The notes under the pieces were generated by a model. That model was not told the DNA's origin. It did not search any database and saw only the letters and a program-made list of their open reading frames with translations. A stretch of DNA of 17,976 nucleotides. Source: CAYXZP01 sp964469485 (GTDB lineage Bacteria; Desulfobacterota; Binatia; UBA1149; CAYXZP01). Position 1 is the first letter of the stretch. Each line of letters opens with the position of its first letter. The position numbers were made by a program, and so were the translations under genes. The stretch covers positions 1 to 17,976 of the forward strand of contig CAYXZP010000042.1 in assembly GCA_964469485.1 (NCBI GenBank). The letters run 5' to 3'. This document shows, piece after piece, positions 7,753 through 16,059 of the stretch.

Positions 7753-9050
7753 GCAGGCCTCCTCAGTGCGGCGGCCGAGGCGGCCGGATCGAGCCCGGCC
7801 AGGCGGCGGCGTACCCAATCAAGGGCGATCTGTGTGGTCAGGCTGCGGATTTGTTCGCGATCGCCGCGCAAGCGGTAGCTGCGGGCGGCGGTCTGCCCGT
7901 CGCCCGCAAGGGCCACGACCACCGTACCGACCGGCTTGTCCTCGCTACCGCCACCGGGGCCGGCGATCCCGGTGGTGGCCAGGCCGAGGTCGGCACCGGT
8001 CAGCCCGAGCACGCCCTCGGCCATTTCTGCAGCCGTCTCTTCGCTTACCGCGCCGAACATCGAAAGGGTCGTGGGATCCACCCCGAGTACTTTCTCTTTC
8101 AAAGAATCACTGTAGGCCACAACGCCACCGATGTAATAAACCGAGCTGCCCGGCACCGAGCTAAGGCGCTGTCCGACCGATCCGCCCGTGCAGGACTCCG
8201 CCGTGGCAAGGCACATCGAGCTTTCAGCCAGCATGCGGCCGACCACGCTTTCCATGGTCTCGGCCCCCTCGGCGTAGATCGCCGCGCCTAGGCGGCCGCG
8301 GACCTCGGCACAGGCCTCCTCGAAGCGTTCCTGGCCGGCCGCACGGTCGACCGAGACCTTGACGGCAATGGTCGGAAAGCTGGCCCTGAACCCGAGCCTT
8401 AGCTGGCCGTCGTCGGAAAGGTCGGCCAGGGTCTCGTCAATGGCCGACTCGCTCAGGCCGAAGACCTGAAAGGTCTCGGACAGCGCCGCGGCCTGCCCTG
8501 CGCTGTGCTCGGCCAACCACGGCATGACCTCGCCCTCGAACATCGGACGCATCTCGCGCGGCACGCCCGGCAGGACCACGACCACACCCGGCCCGGGCGA
8601 ACCCCCGGCCAGCAGGCGGTAGCCCGGCGCGGTGCCGGTGTCGTTGGCAATGACCTCGGCGCCTTCGGGTATGAGGGCCTGCTTGAGGTTGTTCTCGGGC
8701 ATGGCGCGGCCGAAGCGGCGGAAAAAGTCACGGATACGTTCGGCCGAAACCTCGTCGGTGACCAGCGCCCGGCCGGTGGCCGCGGCCAGCGTCTCGGTCG
8801 TCAGATCATCGGAGGTCGGCCCGAGACCCCCGGTCGCAACCACGAGGTCGGCGCGCGCCAGCGAGTCCCGCCACGCCTGCTCCAGGCGGGCACGGTCGTC
8901 GCCGACGGTGAACATGGCCACGACCTCGACACCGAGACCGCTCAGCCGGTCGGCGATAAAGGCCGAATTGGTGTCGAGATTGCGGCCGTCTAGGAGTTCG
9001 TCACCGGTGGCAACGATGGCCACGGTCTTGATCTGGATCGGGTCTGTCAC
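7749..9050 (-). CDS. cinA: CinA family protein (competence/damage-inducible; nucleotide-pyrophosphatase-like plus NMN amidohydrolase domain)
   Basis: The protein is 433 aa with two domains. The N-terminal MoaB/MogA-like domain (about 8-175) shows VAIVATGDELLDGRNLDTNS, VVATGGLGPTSDDLT and VVVLPGVPREM, as in COG1058. The C-terminal PncC-type domain (about 265-415) shows ATAESCTGG, YYIGGVVAYSDSLKEKVLGV and ATTGIAGPGGGSEDKPVGTV, the signature of nicotinamide-nucleotide amidohydrolase. In characterised homologues these domains hydrolyse ADP-ribose-type pyrophosphates and deamidate NMN, which recycles pyridine nucleotides. The start is GTG 9050-9048, with AGAGG only three bases before it, and no later Met fits the conserved N-terminus. 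It lies 37 bases after pgpA and overlaps the thpR start. The last residues (LDPAASAAALRRPA) are a low-complexity tail. Confidence 0.95.
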   Translation of the reverse strand: MTDPIQIKTVAIVATGDELLDGRNLDTNSAFIADRLSGLGVEVVAMFTVGDDRARLEQAWRDSLARADLVVATGGLGPTSDDLTTETLAAATGRALVTDEVSAERIRDFFRRFGRAMPENNLKQALIPEGAEVIANDTGTAPGYRLLAGGSPGPGVVVVLPGVPREMRPMFEGEVMPWLAEHSAGQAAALSETFQVFGLSESAIDETLADLSDDGQLRLGFRASFPTIAVKVSVDRAAGQERFEEACAEVRGRLGAAIYAEGAETMESVVGRMLAESSMCLATAESCTGGSVGQRLSSVPGSSVYYIGGVVAYSDSLKEKVLGVDPTTLSMFGAVSEETAAEMAEGVLGLTGADLGLATTGIAGPGGGSEDKPVGTVVVALAGDGQTAARSYRLRGDREQIRSLTTQIALDWVRRRLAGLDPAASAAALRRPA

Positions 9051-9087
9051 TATCCTCTTGCACTTTCGCTTTTTGTACGCCCCTGTT

Positions 9088-9603
9088 CTACCACGTCATG
9101 GCGGCCCCGGCCAACCCCGAGGCCATATACAGGCGCACCAGCAGATTGGTGTAAAGGCCGGCCACGAGGTCATCGGTAACTATTCCGAGGGCCCCCGGCA
9201 GACGTTCGGCCTGGCGGCAGGGGGGCGGTTTTACGATGTCGAAGAGCCGGAAGAGCAGGAAGGCCGCCAGCAGACGTTCCCAGGTCGGCGGCATGAGCGC
9301 GACCGCCACTAGGTAGCCGACCATTTCGTCGACGACCACGACCGAGGGGTCCTTCTGTCCGGTGGCCTTAGCCATGACGGCCGAGGACCAAAGAGCGGCG
9401 ATAACGGCAAGCCCGAGCGCCAGTGCGTACGCGAGCAAGCCCCAGTGTTCGGCCACAGAGGCCAGGGCCAAGGCGAGCGGGATAGCCACCACCGTACCGG
9501 CGGTACCGGGCAGGACCGGAACGTAACCGGCGCCGGCGCCGGTGGCCAGGAACTTCCCGAGGCGATTGCCCGGCGGTTCGCTCACGTCCCGTGGGCCGGA
9601 CAT
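9088..9603 (-). CDS. pgpA: Phosphatidylglycerophosphatase A
   Basis: PgpA dephosphorylates phosphatidylglycerophosphate to phosphatidylglycerol in the inner membrane. The protein is 171 aa. Family blocks in order are GAGYVPVLPGTAGT at 24-37, KDPSVVVVDEMVGY at 84-97, FRLFDIVKPPP at 118-128 and DDLVAGLY at 144-151. The hydrophobic stretches between them fit the usual membrane segments. Two starts are possible. ATG 9603 overlaps the upstream gene by 22 bases. GTG 9585 would make a GTGA overlap with that gene's stop (9584-9582), the junction style used elsewhere in the window. Neither has a clear Shine-Dalgarno. I give the longer form. Confidence 0.94.
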   Translation of the reverse strand: MSGPRDVSEPPGNRLGKFLATGAGAGYVPVLPGTAGTVVAIPLALALASVAEHWGLLAYALALGLAVIAALWSSAVMAKATGQKDPSVVVVDEMVGYLVAVALMPPTWERLLAAFLLFRLFDIVKPPPCRQAERLPGALGIVTDDLVAGLYTNLLVRLYMASGLAGAAMTW

Positions 9604-11012
9604 GAGAGCGAGACCCCGGTGATCCCGACGGACACCTTCAAAATGGCGAGCGCATCGGTGACGGAAACGTTGACCGCCACGCCGTCATAGTTGACGTCGC
9701 AGGCGCAACCCGGGCAGCTCAGGATCCCGACCGCAGCCTTTAACGCCACCAACGCGTCGCTCACCAGCGGAGCGCCCGGCCCCTTGCCGGTTGCTGGCCC
9801 GCCGCAGGAACACGATTCGAGCTGGAAGACCTCGTATTGCCCCTCTGAATTGCTCGCCAGCGGGTCACAGTCGGAGCTGTAGCTGACCGTGACCGCATCG
9901 CTAGTGGCCACCGGGAACTGGCTCTGGCAGCCCTGGCCATCGGTCAGCTGCTGAGGATTGCTGCCGCCGTGCCTGAACACCTCGCGCGAGCCGTCGCTGT
10001 TGGCGCCGGCCAGGTCGCAATAGCTCTCGAAGACCACGAAACCCCCGTCGTAGCTCATGCTCGGGTCCAGACTCTCGCAAAGCGTGGTACCGTCGTCGTT
10101 CGTTATCTGCGTGACAGTGCCGGACGAAGACACCCGGAAGATCTCGTCGCCACCGTCGGAGTTACCGCCCGTCAGATCGCAGTTGCTGGCAAAAGCCACG
10201 TAGCTTCCCGTCGAATCGCTCGACGGCTCGATGCTCGAGCAGTTGGCGTTGCCCGAAGAGGTCAGTTGGGTGACTACCCCCTGCGAGGTCACCTGGAAGA
10301 TCTCGCTGATCTCGTTGTCCGAGTTCTCGCCGGTGAGATCGCAGTCGCTCTCGAAGGCCACCACCGAAGCGTCCGAATCGACGGAGGGGGCCCGGCTGTC
10401 GCAGCCTGTAGCGGAACTGTCGTTGGTAAGCTGGGTTACGCTGCCCGCGGTGTCGGCCAGGAACACTTCGGCGCTCAGATCGCTGTTGGTGCCGGCCAGG
10501 TCGCAGTCGCTCTGGAAGGCCACGGCGCTGCCGTCGGCCGACAGCGAGGGCGCCGCGCTAGTGCAGCTGCTGCCCGAGGTCAGCTGTGTGAGCGTGGTGC
10601 CGTCGTAGAGGAAGATCTCGCGGCTGAGATCGGAGTTGGAACCCGAGACCAGATCGCAGTCGCTCGCAAAGGCGACCAGCGTGCCGCCGTCGGCCACGGT
10701 CGGCGATTGACTGGTGCACGAGGCCGTCGAACTGCTGACCTGGGTAACGGTGGCCGCGCTCGTGACGGTGAACACCTCCCGGCTCCCGTCCGAGTTAGAA
10801 CCGGTGAGGTCACAATCGCTTTCGAAGGCGACCGTGGAGCCATCGGCCGTGGCCGCAAGGGACAGGGCACGACAGAACTCGCCGCTGGCATCGGTAAGCT
10901 GAACCGGAACCGCGCCGGCCTGTCCCGCCATTGCGACCAGCGCGACAAGCAGACAGGGCGGGCCGAGGGCCGCCCTGCGTGACCGAGACCTTGAAATGGA
11001 CCAAGGGAGCAT
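9582..11012 (-). CDS. Secreted seven-repeat beta-propeller-like protein with dockerin-like C-terminus
   Basis: The function is unknown. From ATG 11012 the protein is 476 aa with a 34-residue signal peptide (basic SRSRSRR, hydrophobic core LLVALVAMAG, likely cleavage after AGA). An ATG at 11021 adds three residues. Seven repeats of about 50 residues follow, each with a core like FxSDCDLxGxNSDxxxEvF and ending in TQLT-like strands, as expected for a seven-bladed TolB/WD40-like propeller. Most repeats pair the SDC cysteine with a second one in the preceding segment, suggesting disulfides in an exported protein. A Cys/Gly linker leads to two half-motifs, SDALVALKAAVG and CDVNYDG...VTDALAILKVSVG, resembling a dockerin type I domain. 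The C-terminus overlaps pgpA by 22 bases, so it seems to head the recA operon. It may bind surface or extracellular ligands, but there is no direct evidence. Confidence 0.85.
   Translation of the reverse strand: MLPWSISRSRSRRAALGPPCLLVALVAMAGQAGAVPVQLTDASGEFCRALSLAATADGSTVAFESDCDLTGSNSDGSREVFTVTSAATVTQVSSSTASCTSQSPTVADGGTLVAFASDCDLVSGSNSDLSREIFLYDGTTLTQLTSGSSCTSAAPSLSADGSAVAFQSDCDLAGTNSDLSAEVFLADTAGSVTQLTNDSSATGCDSRAPSVDSDASVVAFESDCDLTGENSDNEISEIFQVTSQGVVTQLTSSGNANCSSIEPSSDSTGSYVAFASNCDLTGGNSDGGDEIFRVSSSGTVTQITNDDGTTLCESLDPSMSYDGGFVVFESYCDLAGANSDGSREVFRHGGSNPQQLTDGQGCQSQFPVATSDAVTVSYSSDCDPLASNSEGQYEVFQLESCSCGGPATGKGPGAPLVSDALVALKAAVGILSCPGCACDVNYDGVAVNVSVTDALAILKVSVGITGVSLSCPAHGT
9600..9764 (-). 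other. Dockerin-like C-terminal segment
   Basis: Two helix halves (SDALVALKAAVG and TDALAILKVSVG) flank a calcium-loop-like CDVNYDG (9701-9681), and a Cys pair is written CPGCAC. This layout, with DAL-x-x-LK helices, is common in secreted proteins of uncultured delta-proteobacterial relatives. It is probably an anchoring or stability module. No cohesin is seen in the window. Confidence 0.6.
9825..10910 (-). repeat. Seven tandem protein repeats (propeller blades)
   Basis: Each unit contains a [FY]-x-S-x-C-D core followed by N-S-[DE] and then E-[VI]-F. The core of the first copy lies at 10826-10770 and that of the seventh at 9881-9825. Copies vary at the DNA level but keep the Cys and Asp positions. 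Copy 5 has SNCD and copy 6 has SYCD in place of SDCD. The seventh is the most diverged (YSSDCDPLASNSEG). Confidence 0.85.
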
Positions 11013-11021
11013 CACCACCAT

Positions 11022-11149
11022 CCAAGCCCCGTCTACCAGCCTAGGCCCGGCCTCGGAGACCTGTCCACCCCCCTTGCGGGAGAGCCCCAAGTTAACCGGC
11101 CCCGGGCGCACTTGCACGCCCGCTTGGCACGCGAAACTATGCCGCGCCC
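11022..11149. other. Divergent intergenic region between the propeller gene and the DHS-like gene
   Basis: This 128-base region must hold the promoters of both divergent units, including the one likely driving the recA-containing operon. On the minus strand it contains a short CCC-GCAA-GGG hairpin (11080-11071) with a GNRA-type loop and no U-tract. I see no convincing minus-strand promoter and no recognisable SOS box by eye. Confidence 0.5.
11112..11140 (+). promoter_or_regulatory. Candidate sigma70-like promoter of the DHS-like gene
   Basis: TTGCAC (11112-11117), a 17-base spacer and AACTAT (11135-11140) form a weak match to -35/-10 boxes. Transcription would start about 3 bases before the GTG at 11150, and no Shine-Dalgarno precedes that GTG, so a nearly leaderless mRNA is possible. 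The match is weak. Confidence 0.25.
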
Positions 11150-12289
11150 GTGTCCGAGAAAGCCACAAAAAAAGACATGCTGGCCGGAACCAGGGTCGCT
11201 CCCAGGCCCATCGGGCCAGCCCTTTCGGTGAACGAACTGGTCGACTCGACCATGCTGGCCTACAACGGCGCCCGCCTGCGGGAGGCCTGCCGCCTGTTCG
11301 CCGGCGACATGCTGGCCCCCGAGGCCACCGTGGGACTGAGCATCTCGGGAGCGCTGACGCCGGCTGGGCTCGGGGTGGCCGCCATCATACCGCTCATCAA
11401 GGCCGGCTTCGTCGACTGGATGGTCAGCACCGGGGCCAACCTCTACCACGACCTCCACTACGCCCTCAATCTGCCTTTTCACCAGGGCCGTCCCGACCTC
11501 GACGACGTCGCGCTGCAAAGGGAGGGTGTCGTGCGGGTCTATGACGTGCTCATCGATTTCGACCACCTTCTCAAGACCGACGCCTTCTGCCGTAAGGTGA
11601 CCCAGGCCCCCGAGTTCGAGGGAACGATGAGCAGCGCGGAGTTCCATTTCCATTTCGGCCGTTACGTCCGGGAGCGCGAACGCATACTCGGCCACGCCGA
11701 ATCGGTCTCTCTGCTGGCCGTGGCACACGAGTACGAGGTGCCAGTTTACACGAGTTCGCCCGGAGACAGCGCGATCGGGATGAACGTCGCCTCGCAGGCC
11801 CTGCTCGGAAGGGCCCCGACGATCGACGTCAGCCTCGATGTCAATGAGACCGCCGCCATAGTGCTGGGGGCCAAACAGAACGGCGGCAGGCACGGCTGCC
11901 TGATCCTCGGGGGCGGCTCCCCGAAGAACTTCCTGCTGCAGACAGAACCGCAGATCCAGGAGGTTCTCGGCATCGAAGAGCGGGGCCACGACTACTTTAT
12001 CCAGTTCACCGACGCACGGGTGGACACGGGCGGCCTCTCGGGCGCCACCCCCGCGGAAGCCGTGAGCTGGGGCAAGATCGATCCCGATATGCTGCCATCC
12101 TCCGTGGTCGCATACGTCGATACCACGATCGCACTGCCGATCCTGACAGCCTACGCGCTGTCCGAACACGCCGCGCGTGAGCCGCGCCGTCTCTACCGGC
12201 AACGCGACGAACTGGTCGAGCTGATGAAGCAGGCCACCGCGACCTTCGAGCCCGAGCGGCTCGATCTGGCGCGCCGCCTGGGAGAGTAG
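11150..12289 (+). CDS. Deoxyhypusine synthase family protein (bacterial; probable homospermidine-synthase-like)
   Basis: DHS-family enzymes move an aminobutyl group from spermidine in an NAD-dependent reaction through a lysine imine. Bacteria lack eIF5A, and a DHS homologue in Anabaena is needed to make homospermidine, so a polyamine product is the likeliest role. The protein is 379 aa. Visible motifs are VSTGANLYHDL at 92-102, PVYTSSPGDSAIG at 198-210, LILGGGSPKNFLLQ at 251-264, and SGATPAEAVSWGKI at 297-310 with the catalytic lysine K309. Aligned from memory to human DHS, H288 becomes N260 and D316 becomes L296, while E323 (E303) and W327 (W307) are kept, which suggests a different acceptor. 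The GTG start has no Shine-Dalgarno; ATG 11177 is an alternative. It is followed two bases later by a phosphatase gene. Confidence 0.9.
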   Translation: MSEKATKKDMLAGTRVAPRPIGPALSVNELVDSTMLAYNGARLREACRLFAGDMLAPEATVGLSISGALTPAGLGVAAIIPLIKAGFVDWMVSTGANLYHDLHYALNLPFHQGRPDLDDVALQREGVVRVYDVLIDFDHLLKTDAFCRKVTQAPEFEGTMSSAEFHFHFGRYVRERERILGHAESVSLLAVAHEYEVPVYTSSPGDSAIGMNVASQALLGRAPTIDVSLDVNETAAIVLGAKQNGGRHGCLILGGGSPKNFLLQTEPQIQEVLGIEERGHDYFIQFTDARVDTGGLSGATPAEAVSWGKIDPDMLPSSVVAYVDTTIALPILTAYALSEHAAREPRRLYRQRDELVELMKQATATFEPERLDLARRLGE

Positions 12290-12291
12290 CC

Positions 12292-13080
<789 letters not shown>

Positions 13081-13081
13081 T

Positions 13082-14476
13082 TCAGTTCTTGGCCGAGGCC
13101 AGGCGCGCCGGCTGGCCGTGCCCGGCCTGCGCGTAGGCCGCATCTATCATTGCGAGCGTCATGCGGAACTGGGTCCCGGCCTGCCCGGCGATCGAACGGG
13201 CCCGCGGCAGGTCGGCCTTCAGAGGATCGATGTACTTGGCATCCCTATAAAGGGCGAAGTGCAGGTGCGGGCCGGTGGCCAGCCCGGTCGAGCCCACATA
13301 CCCGATCACCTGCCCCTTTTTAACCGCGACACCGGCGCGGATCCCGCCGGCGATGCGCGAGAGATGGGCGTAACCACTCTCGTAGGTGGAGCTGTGACGG
13401 ACCTTGATGAAGCGTCCGTTGCCGCCGTACCAGCCGGCCTTGTTGACCTTGCCGTCGGCGACCGCGCGCACCGGCGTGCCGGACGGGGCGGCGAAGTCCA
13501 CGCCGTAATGCGGCACGCGGCGCTTGAGGACGGGATGGTAGCGGCCGCGCGAGAACTGAGAGGAAATGCGCGAGAAGGACACCGGGTAGCGCAGGAAGTC
13601 GCGGCCGAGTCCCTCGCCGTCACGGTCGTAGTAACCGACGCTGCCGCTCGCTACGTGCTCGAAGTAGAACCCTTCGTGAACAACGCCGCGGTTCCTGACC
13701 TCGACGGCCAGCACGCGGCCGGTCGCCGTATGGCGGGTGCGCGGGTGGACGAGCTCTTCGTAGACGAGCCGGAAGGAAGCCCCGGGCCGCAGGTCGCGCG
13801 CAAAGTTCAGCTCCCAGCCAAGTATCTCGGCCACGTCGGAAATGATCTTGTCGGACACGCCCTTCTCGGCGGCCGTCATATAGAGGCTGTGACTGATGCT
13901 GCCGCCGACCACGCGAAGGCGCCGCTCGTAACTGATCGTTTCGCGCCTGGCGGTGATGCCGTCGTCGCTTCGTTCGGCTATCAGCAGTGTCTGCGGATCG
14001 ATCTCGAGTTCCAGCCGCACCAGCTCGCGGGTCGGTTTCTCGAGCAGCATGGTCATGGCCTGACCGGCGTAAACCCGGTTGAGGTTGTAGACCTTGCGCG
14101 CCGCGCGCATCCAGCGGTCGACCTGGACCGGCCCTATGCCGGCACGGTCGAGGACATAGCTCATGGTCTCGCCCGAACGGAAGCGGTGGGAGACCTCGCC
14201 CATGTGCGGCACGGTGTGCCGGTCGGTCGCCGCATCGAGCAAGTGTCCGAAGTCGGCCGGCTCCGCGCTCGCGAAGGAAGCCTCCCGGAGCGGGTCAAAG
14301 GGTAGTTGCGGGCCGGGCCCGGGGGCACTAGCGACGACCGGCGCGGCAATCGTGGCGGCAGGGTCGGCGGCAGAGTCGGCCAGCCCGATAACGGCAAGAC
14401 AGGTCACTGCCGCCATGACGAGCGGTGGCGCAGGCAGCAATGACATATAGCTTAGCTTGGCCGCGCCCGGTCTCAT
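13082..14476 (-). CDS. M23 family metallopeptidase, MepM-like DD-endopeptidase
   Basis: This is a probable periplasmic zinc endopeptidase that cuts peptidoglycan cross-links during wall growth. From ATG 14476 (GGAG three bases upstream) it is 464 aa; ATG 14506 would add ten residues. A hydrophobic N-terminal segment (LLPAPPLVMAAVTCLAVIGL) is a signal anchor or signal peptide. An Ala/Pro-rich linker follows. Residues 97-147 are LysM/OapA-like (RFRSGETMSYVLDRAGI). Residues 190-285 match the Csd3/MepM middle domain (SISHSLYMTAAEKGVSDKII, YYDRDGEGLGRDFLRYPV). The M23 domain at 300-425 has zinc ligands H323 and D327 (HYGVDFAAP) and H406 in PHLHF, with catalytic H371 (YAHL) and H404. It is divergent from ruvX-mltG, and MltG also cuts peptidoglycan, which puts two wall hydrolases side by side. 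Confidence 0.93.
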   Translation of the reverse strand: MRPGAAKLSYMSLLPAPPLVMAAVTCLAVIGLADSAADPAATIAAPVVASAPGPGPQLPFDPLREASFASAEPADFGHLLDAATDRHTVPHMGEVSHRFRSGETMSYVLDRAGIGPVQVDRWMRAARKVYNLNRVYAGQAMTMLLEKPTRELVRLELEIDPQTLLIAERSDDGITARRETISYERRLRVVGGSISHSLYMTAAEKGVSDKIISDVAEILGWELNFARDLRPGASFRLVYEELVHPRTRHTATGRVLAVEVRNRGVVHEGFYFEHVASGSVGYYDRDGEGLGRDFLRYPVSFSRISSQFSRGRYHPVLKRRVPHYGVDFAAPSGTPVRAVADGKVNKAGWYGGNGRFIKVRHSSTYESGYAHLSRIAGGIRAGVAVKKGQVIGYVGSTGLATGPHLHFALYRDAKYIDPLKADLPRARSIAGQAGTQFRMTLAMIDAAYAQAGHGQPARLASAKN

Positions 14477-14607
14477 CGACTCCACCCCCCCATCAACGTG
14501 CCGCAACCCAGCCGCCAGAGTGACAGCCGATTTTCAGGAAGTCAACAGTTACAAGGGCTTAGACAGCTTGCCGCGCGCGCCCTCGGCGGCTAGCCTCGGT
14601 CGCCACG
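14477..14607. other. Divergent intergenic region between the M23 peptidase and ruvX
   Basis: This 131-base gap is the least GC-rich stretch nearby. For the minus-strand gene, TTGACT (14545-14540) is a good -35 box, but the hexamer 17 bases further, CACTCT (14522-14517), is a poor -10 box. For the plus strand see the ruvX promoter candidate. No other element was recognised. Confidence 0.4.
14568..14596 (+). promoter_or_regulatory. Candidate weak promoter of ruvX-mltG
   Basis: TTGCCG (14568-14573), a 17-base spacer and TAGCCT (14591-14596) are a weak sigma70-like match. The start of transcription would be a few bases before GTG 14608, which lacks a Shine-Dalgarno sequence. It is low-information and may be chance. 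Confidence 0.22.
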
Positions 14608-15036
14608 GTGCGGATAGCTGGACTCGACCTCGGTGAACGCCGCATAGGCGTTGCGGTAAGCGATGCCCTGGGGTTTACCGCCCAGCCGCTCGGCACGGTC
14701 GAGCGCGTTTCGCTGGCGACCGACCTCGCGCGCATCACGGAAATGCTCGACGCTTACGAGATCTCCCGTTTCGTTGCCGGCCTACCGCTCCTGATGGACG
14801 GCAGCGAAGGCGCACAGGCCGCCAAGGTGCGGCGTTTTTGCGGCGCGCTGGAGGCCGGCACCGGTCTGCCGGTAAGCTTCCAGGACGAGCGGCTCAGCTC
14901 GGTGGAATCCAAGCGTCTGCTCAGCGCGGCCGGCGTGAGCGGTAAAGCCAAGAAGGGTAAAGTGGACAGGATGGCCGCGGCCTTGATCCTTCAGAGCTAC
15001 ATGGACCGCCACGGCAGCGAGGAGCCCGGCCGGTGA
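14608..15036 (+). CDS. ruvX: RuvX/YqgF family Holliday junction resolvase-like nuclease
   Basis: This small RNase H-fold nuclease is associated with pre-16S rRNA 5'-end processing and possibly Holliday junction resolution. The protein is 142 aa. MRIAGLDLGERRIGVAVSD at 1-19 is the family signature with the first catalytic Asp (D7). Further motifs are VAGLPLLMDGSEG at 56-68, QDERLSSVESKRLL at 92-105 and KVDRMAAALILQSYMD at 118-133, with a late Asp that completes the metal site. The start is GTG at 14608. The stop overlaps the mltG GTG as GTGA (15033-15036), so the two are coupled. This ruvX-mltG order is frequent in bacteria. Confidence 0.95.
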   Translation: MRIAGLDLGERRIGVAVSDALGFTAQPLGTVERVSLATDLARITEMLDAYEISRFVAGLPLLMDGSEGAQAAKVRRFCGALEAGTGLPVSFQDERLSSVESKRLLSAAGVSGKAKKGKVDRMAAALILQSYMDRHGSEEPGR

Positions 15037-16046
15037 CCCTTTCGCGACGCGCTATGCTAGGCGTGGCCGCACTGGCGCTCATCATGGCCGTGGCCGCCGG
15101 CCGCCTGAGCTTTGTCATGACGGTTCCGGTCGGCGTCTACCCGGCCGTGGCCATCGAGGTCATGCCGGGCGAGAGCCCGGCCGAGGTTGCCGCCCGCCTC
15201 GAGAGGCTCGGCGTGGTGAGAAGCGCCCGCGCGCTGCTTTTGATGGCACGCTTCCGCGGCAAGGACCGTCTCATCCGGCACGGTGTGCACGAGTTCGAGG
15301 GCGCGGTCTCGCCGACCGTCGTATTGATGGAGCTGGTACGTCCGCCCCGGGCGAGCCAGCGCGTGACGATCCGCGAAGGGCTCAGCTGGGCCGAGATAGG
15401 CCGTCAGCTCGAGGAAGAGGGAATAGTCGCCGCCACCGAGTATGCCGAGGCGGTCTGCGACCCTCAGTTCATCGCACTCACCGGCGCGCGCAAGGAAGCC
15501 AACTGCGCCGAGGGCTTCCTGTTCCCCGACACCTATTCGCTTGTGCCCGGCATGAGCGCACGCGCGCTTGTGCGGCTACAGCTCGCACGGTTCAGCCAGG
15601 TCATAGGCGAGTTGTCCGGCATTGGCGGCCTCGACCCCGACGGCCTCGACCGTGCCTTGATCATCGCCTCCATCATTGAAAAGGAGACCTCCCGGTCGAG
15701 TGAGCGTGACCTTATATCGTCCGTCTTCCACAACCGCCTGAGCCTCAGCATGCGTCTGCAGGCCGACCCGACCGTCATCTACGGGGTCCGGACAAGCGGG
15801 GAGACCTGGACGGGGAACCTCCGCAAGGATCATTTGCGCCGCGACGGTCCCTACAACACCTACCGTCGCGGCGGCCTGCCCGCCGGACCCATCTCCAACC
15901 CCGGCCGCGGGGCCCTGGAGGCCGCGCTCGAGCCCGCCGACACCGATTATCTGTACTTCGTGGCGCGCCGCGACGGACGCCACCACTTCTCGCGCACGCT
16001 GGCCGAGCACAACCGCGCAGTAAGAAGTCACCAGCTAAGGCGTTGA
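15033..16046 (+). CDS. mltG: Endolytic murein transglycosylase MltG
   Basis: MltG is an inner-membrane lytic transglycosylase that cuts nascent glycan strands and is proposed to set their length. The protein is 337 aa, usual for the family. One membrane segment lies near 8-30 (MLGVAALALIMAVAAG). A LysM-like part follows (VMPGESPAEVAARLERLGVV). The catalytic domain has EGFLFPDTYSL at 160-170, ASIIEKET at 212-219 with the likely catalytic E216, VFHNRL at 231-236, LQADPTVIYG at 242-251 and LPAGPISNPG at 282-291. The GTG start overlaps the ruvX stop. The gene ends 13 bases from the convergent beta-helix gene, with no room for an obvious terminator. Confidence 0.96.
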   Translation: MTLSRRAMLGVAALALIMAVAAGRLSFVMTVPVGVYPAVAIEVMPGESPAEVAARLERLGVVRSARALLLMARFRGKDRLIRHGVHEFEGAVSPTVVLMELVRPPRASQRVTIREGLSWAEIGRQLEEEGIVAATEYAEAVCDPQFIALTGARKEANCAEGFLFPDTYSLVPGMSARALVRLQLARFSQVIGELSGIGGLDPDGLDRALIIASIIEKETSRSSERDLISSVFHNRLSLSMRLQADPTVIYGVRTSGETWTGNLRKDHLRRDGPYNTYRRGGLPAGPISNPGRGALEAALEPADTDYLYFVARRDGRHHFSRTLAEHNRAVRSHQLRR

Positions 16047-16059
16047 GGGACGGCCCGCG

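Noticed and set aside
9600..9764. Evidence for a cellulosome (dockerin)
   Set aside because: The dockerin-like halves are degenerate, and no cohesin, CBM or glycosidase is present. Such motifs are widespread in non-cellulosomal secreted proteins.
11068..11082. CCC-GCAA-GGG hairpin as a terminator or riboswitch element
   Set aside because: The stem is only 3-5 pairs, there is no U-tract, and no riboswitch consensus is visible around it. It is likely chance in GC-rich DNA.
11033..12202. 389-codon minus-strand open frame opposite the DHS-like gene
   Set aside because: The plus-strand frame carries conserved DHS motifs including the WGK lysine. The opposite frame has no recognisable domain and is a shadow.
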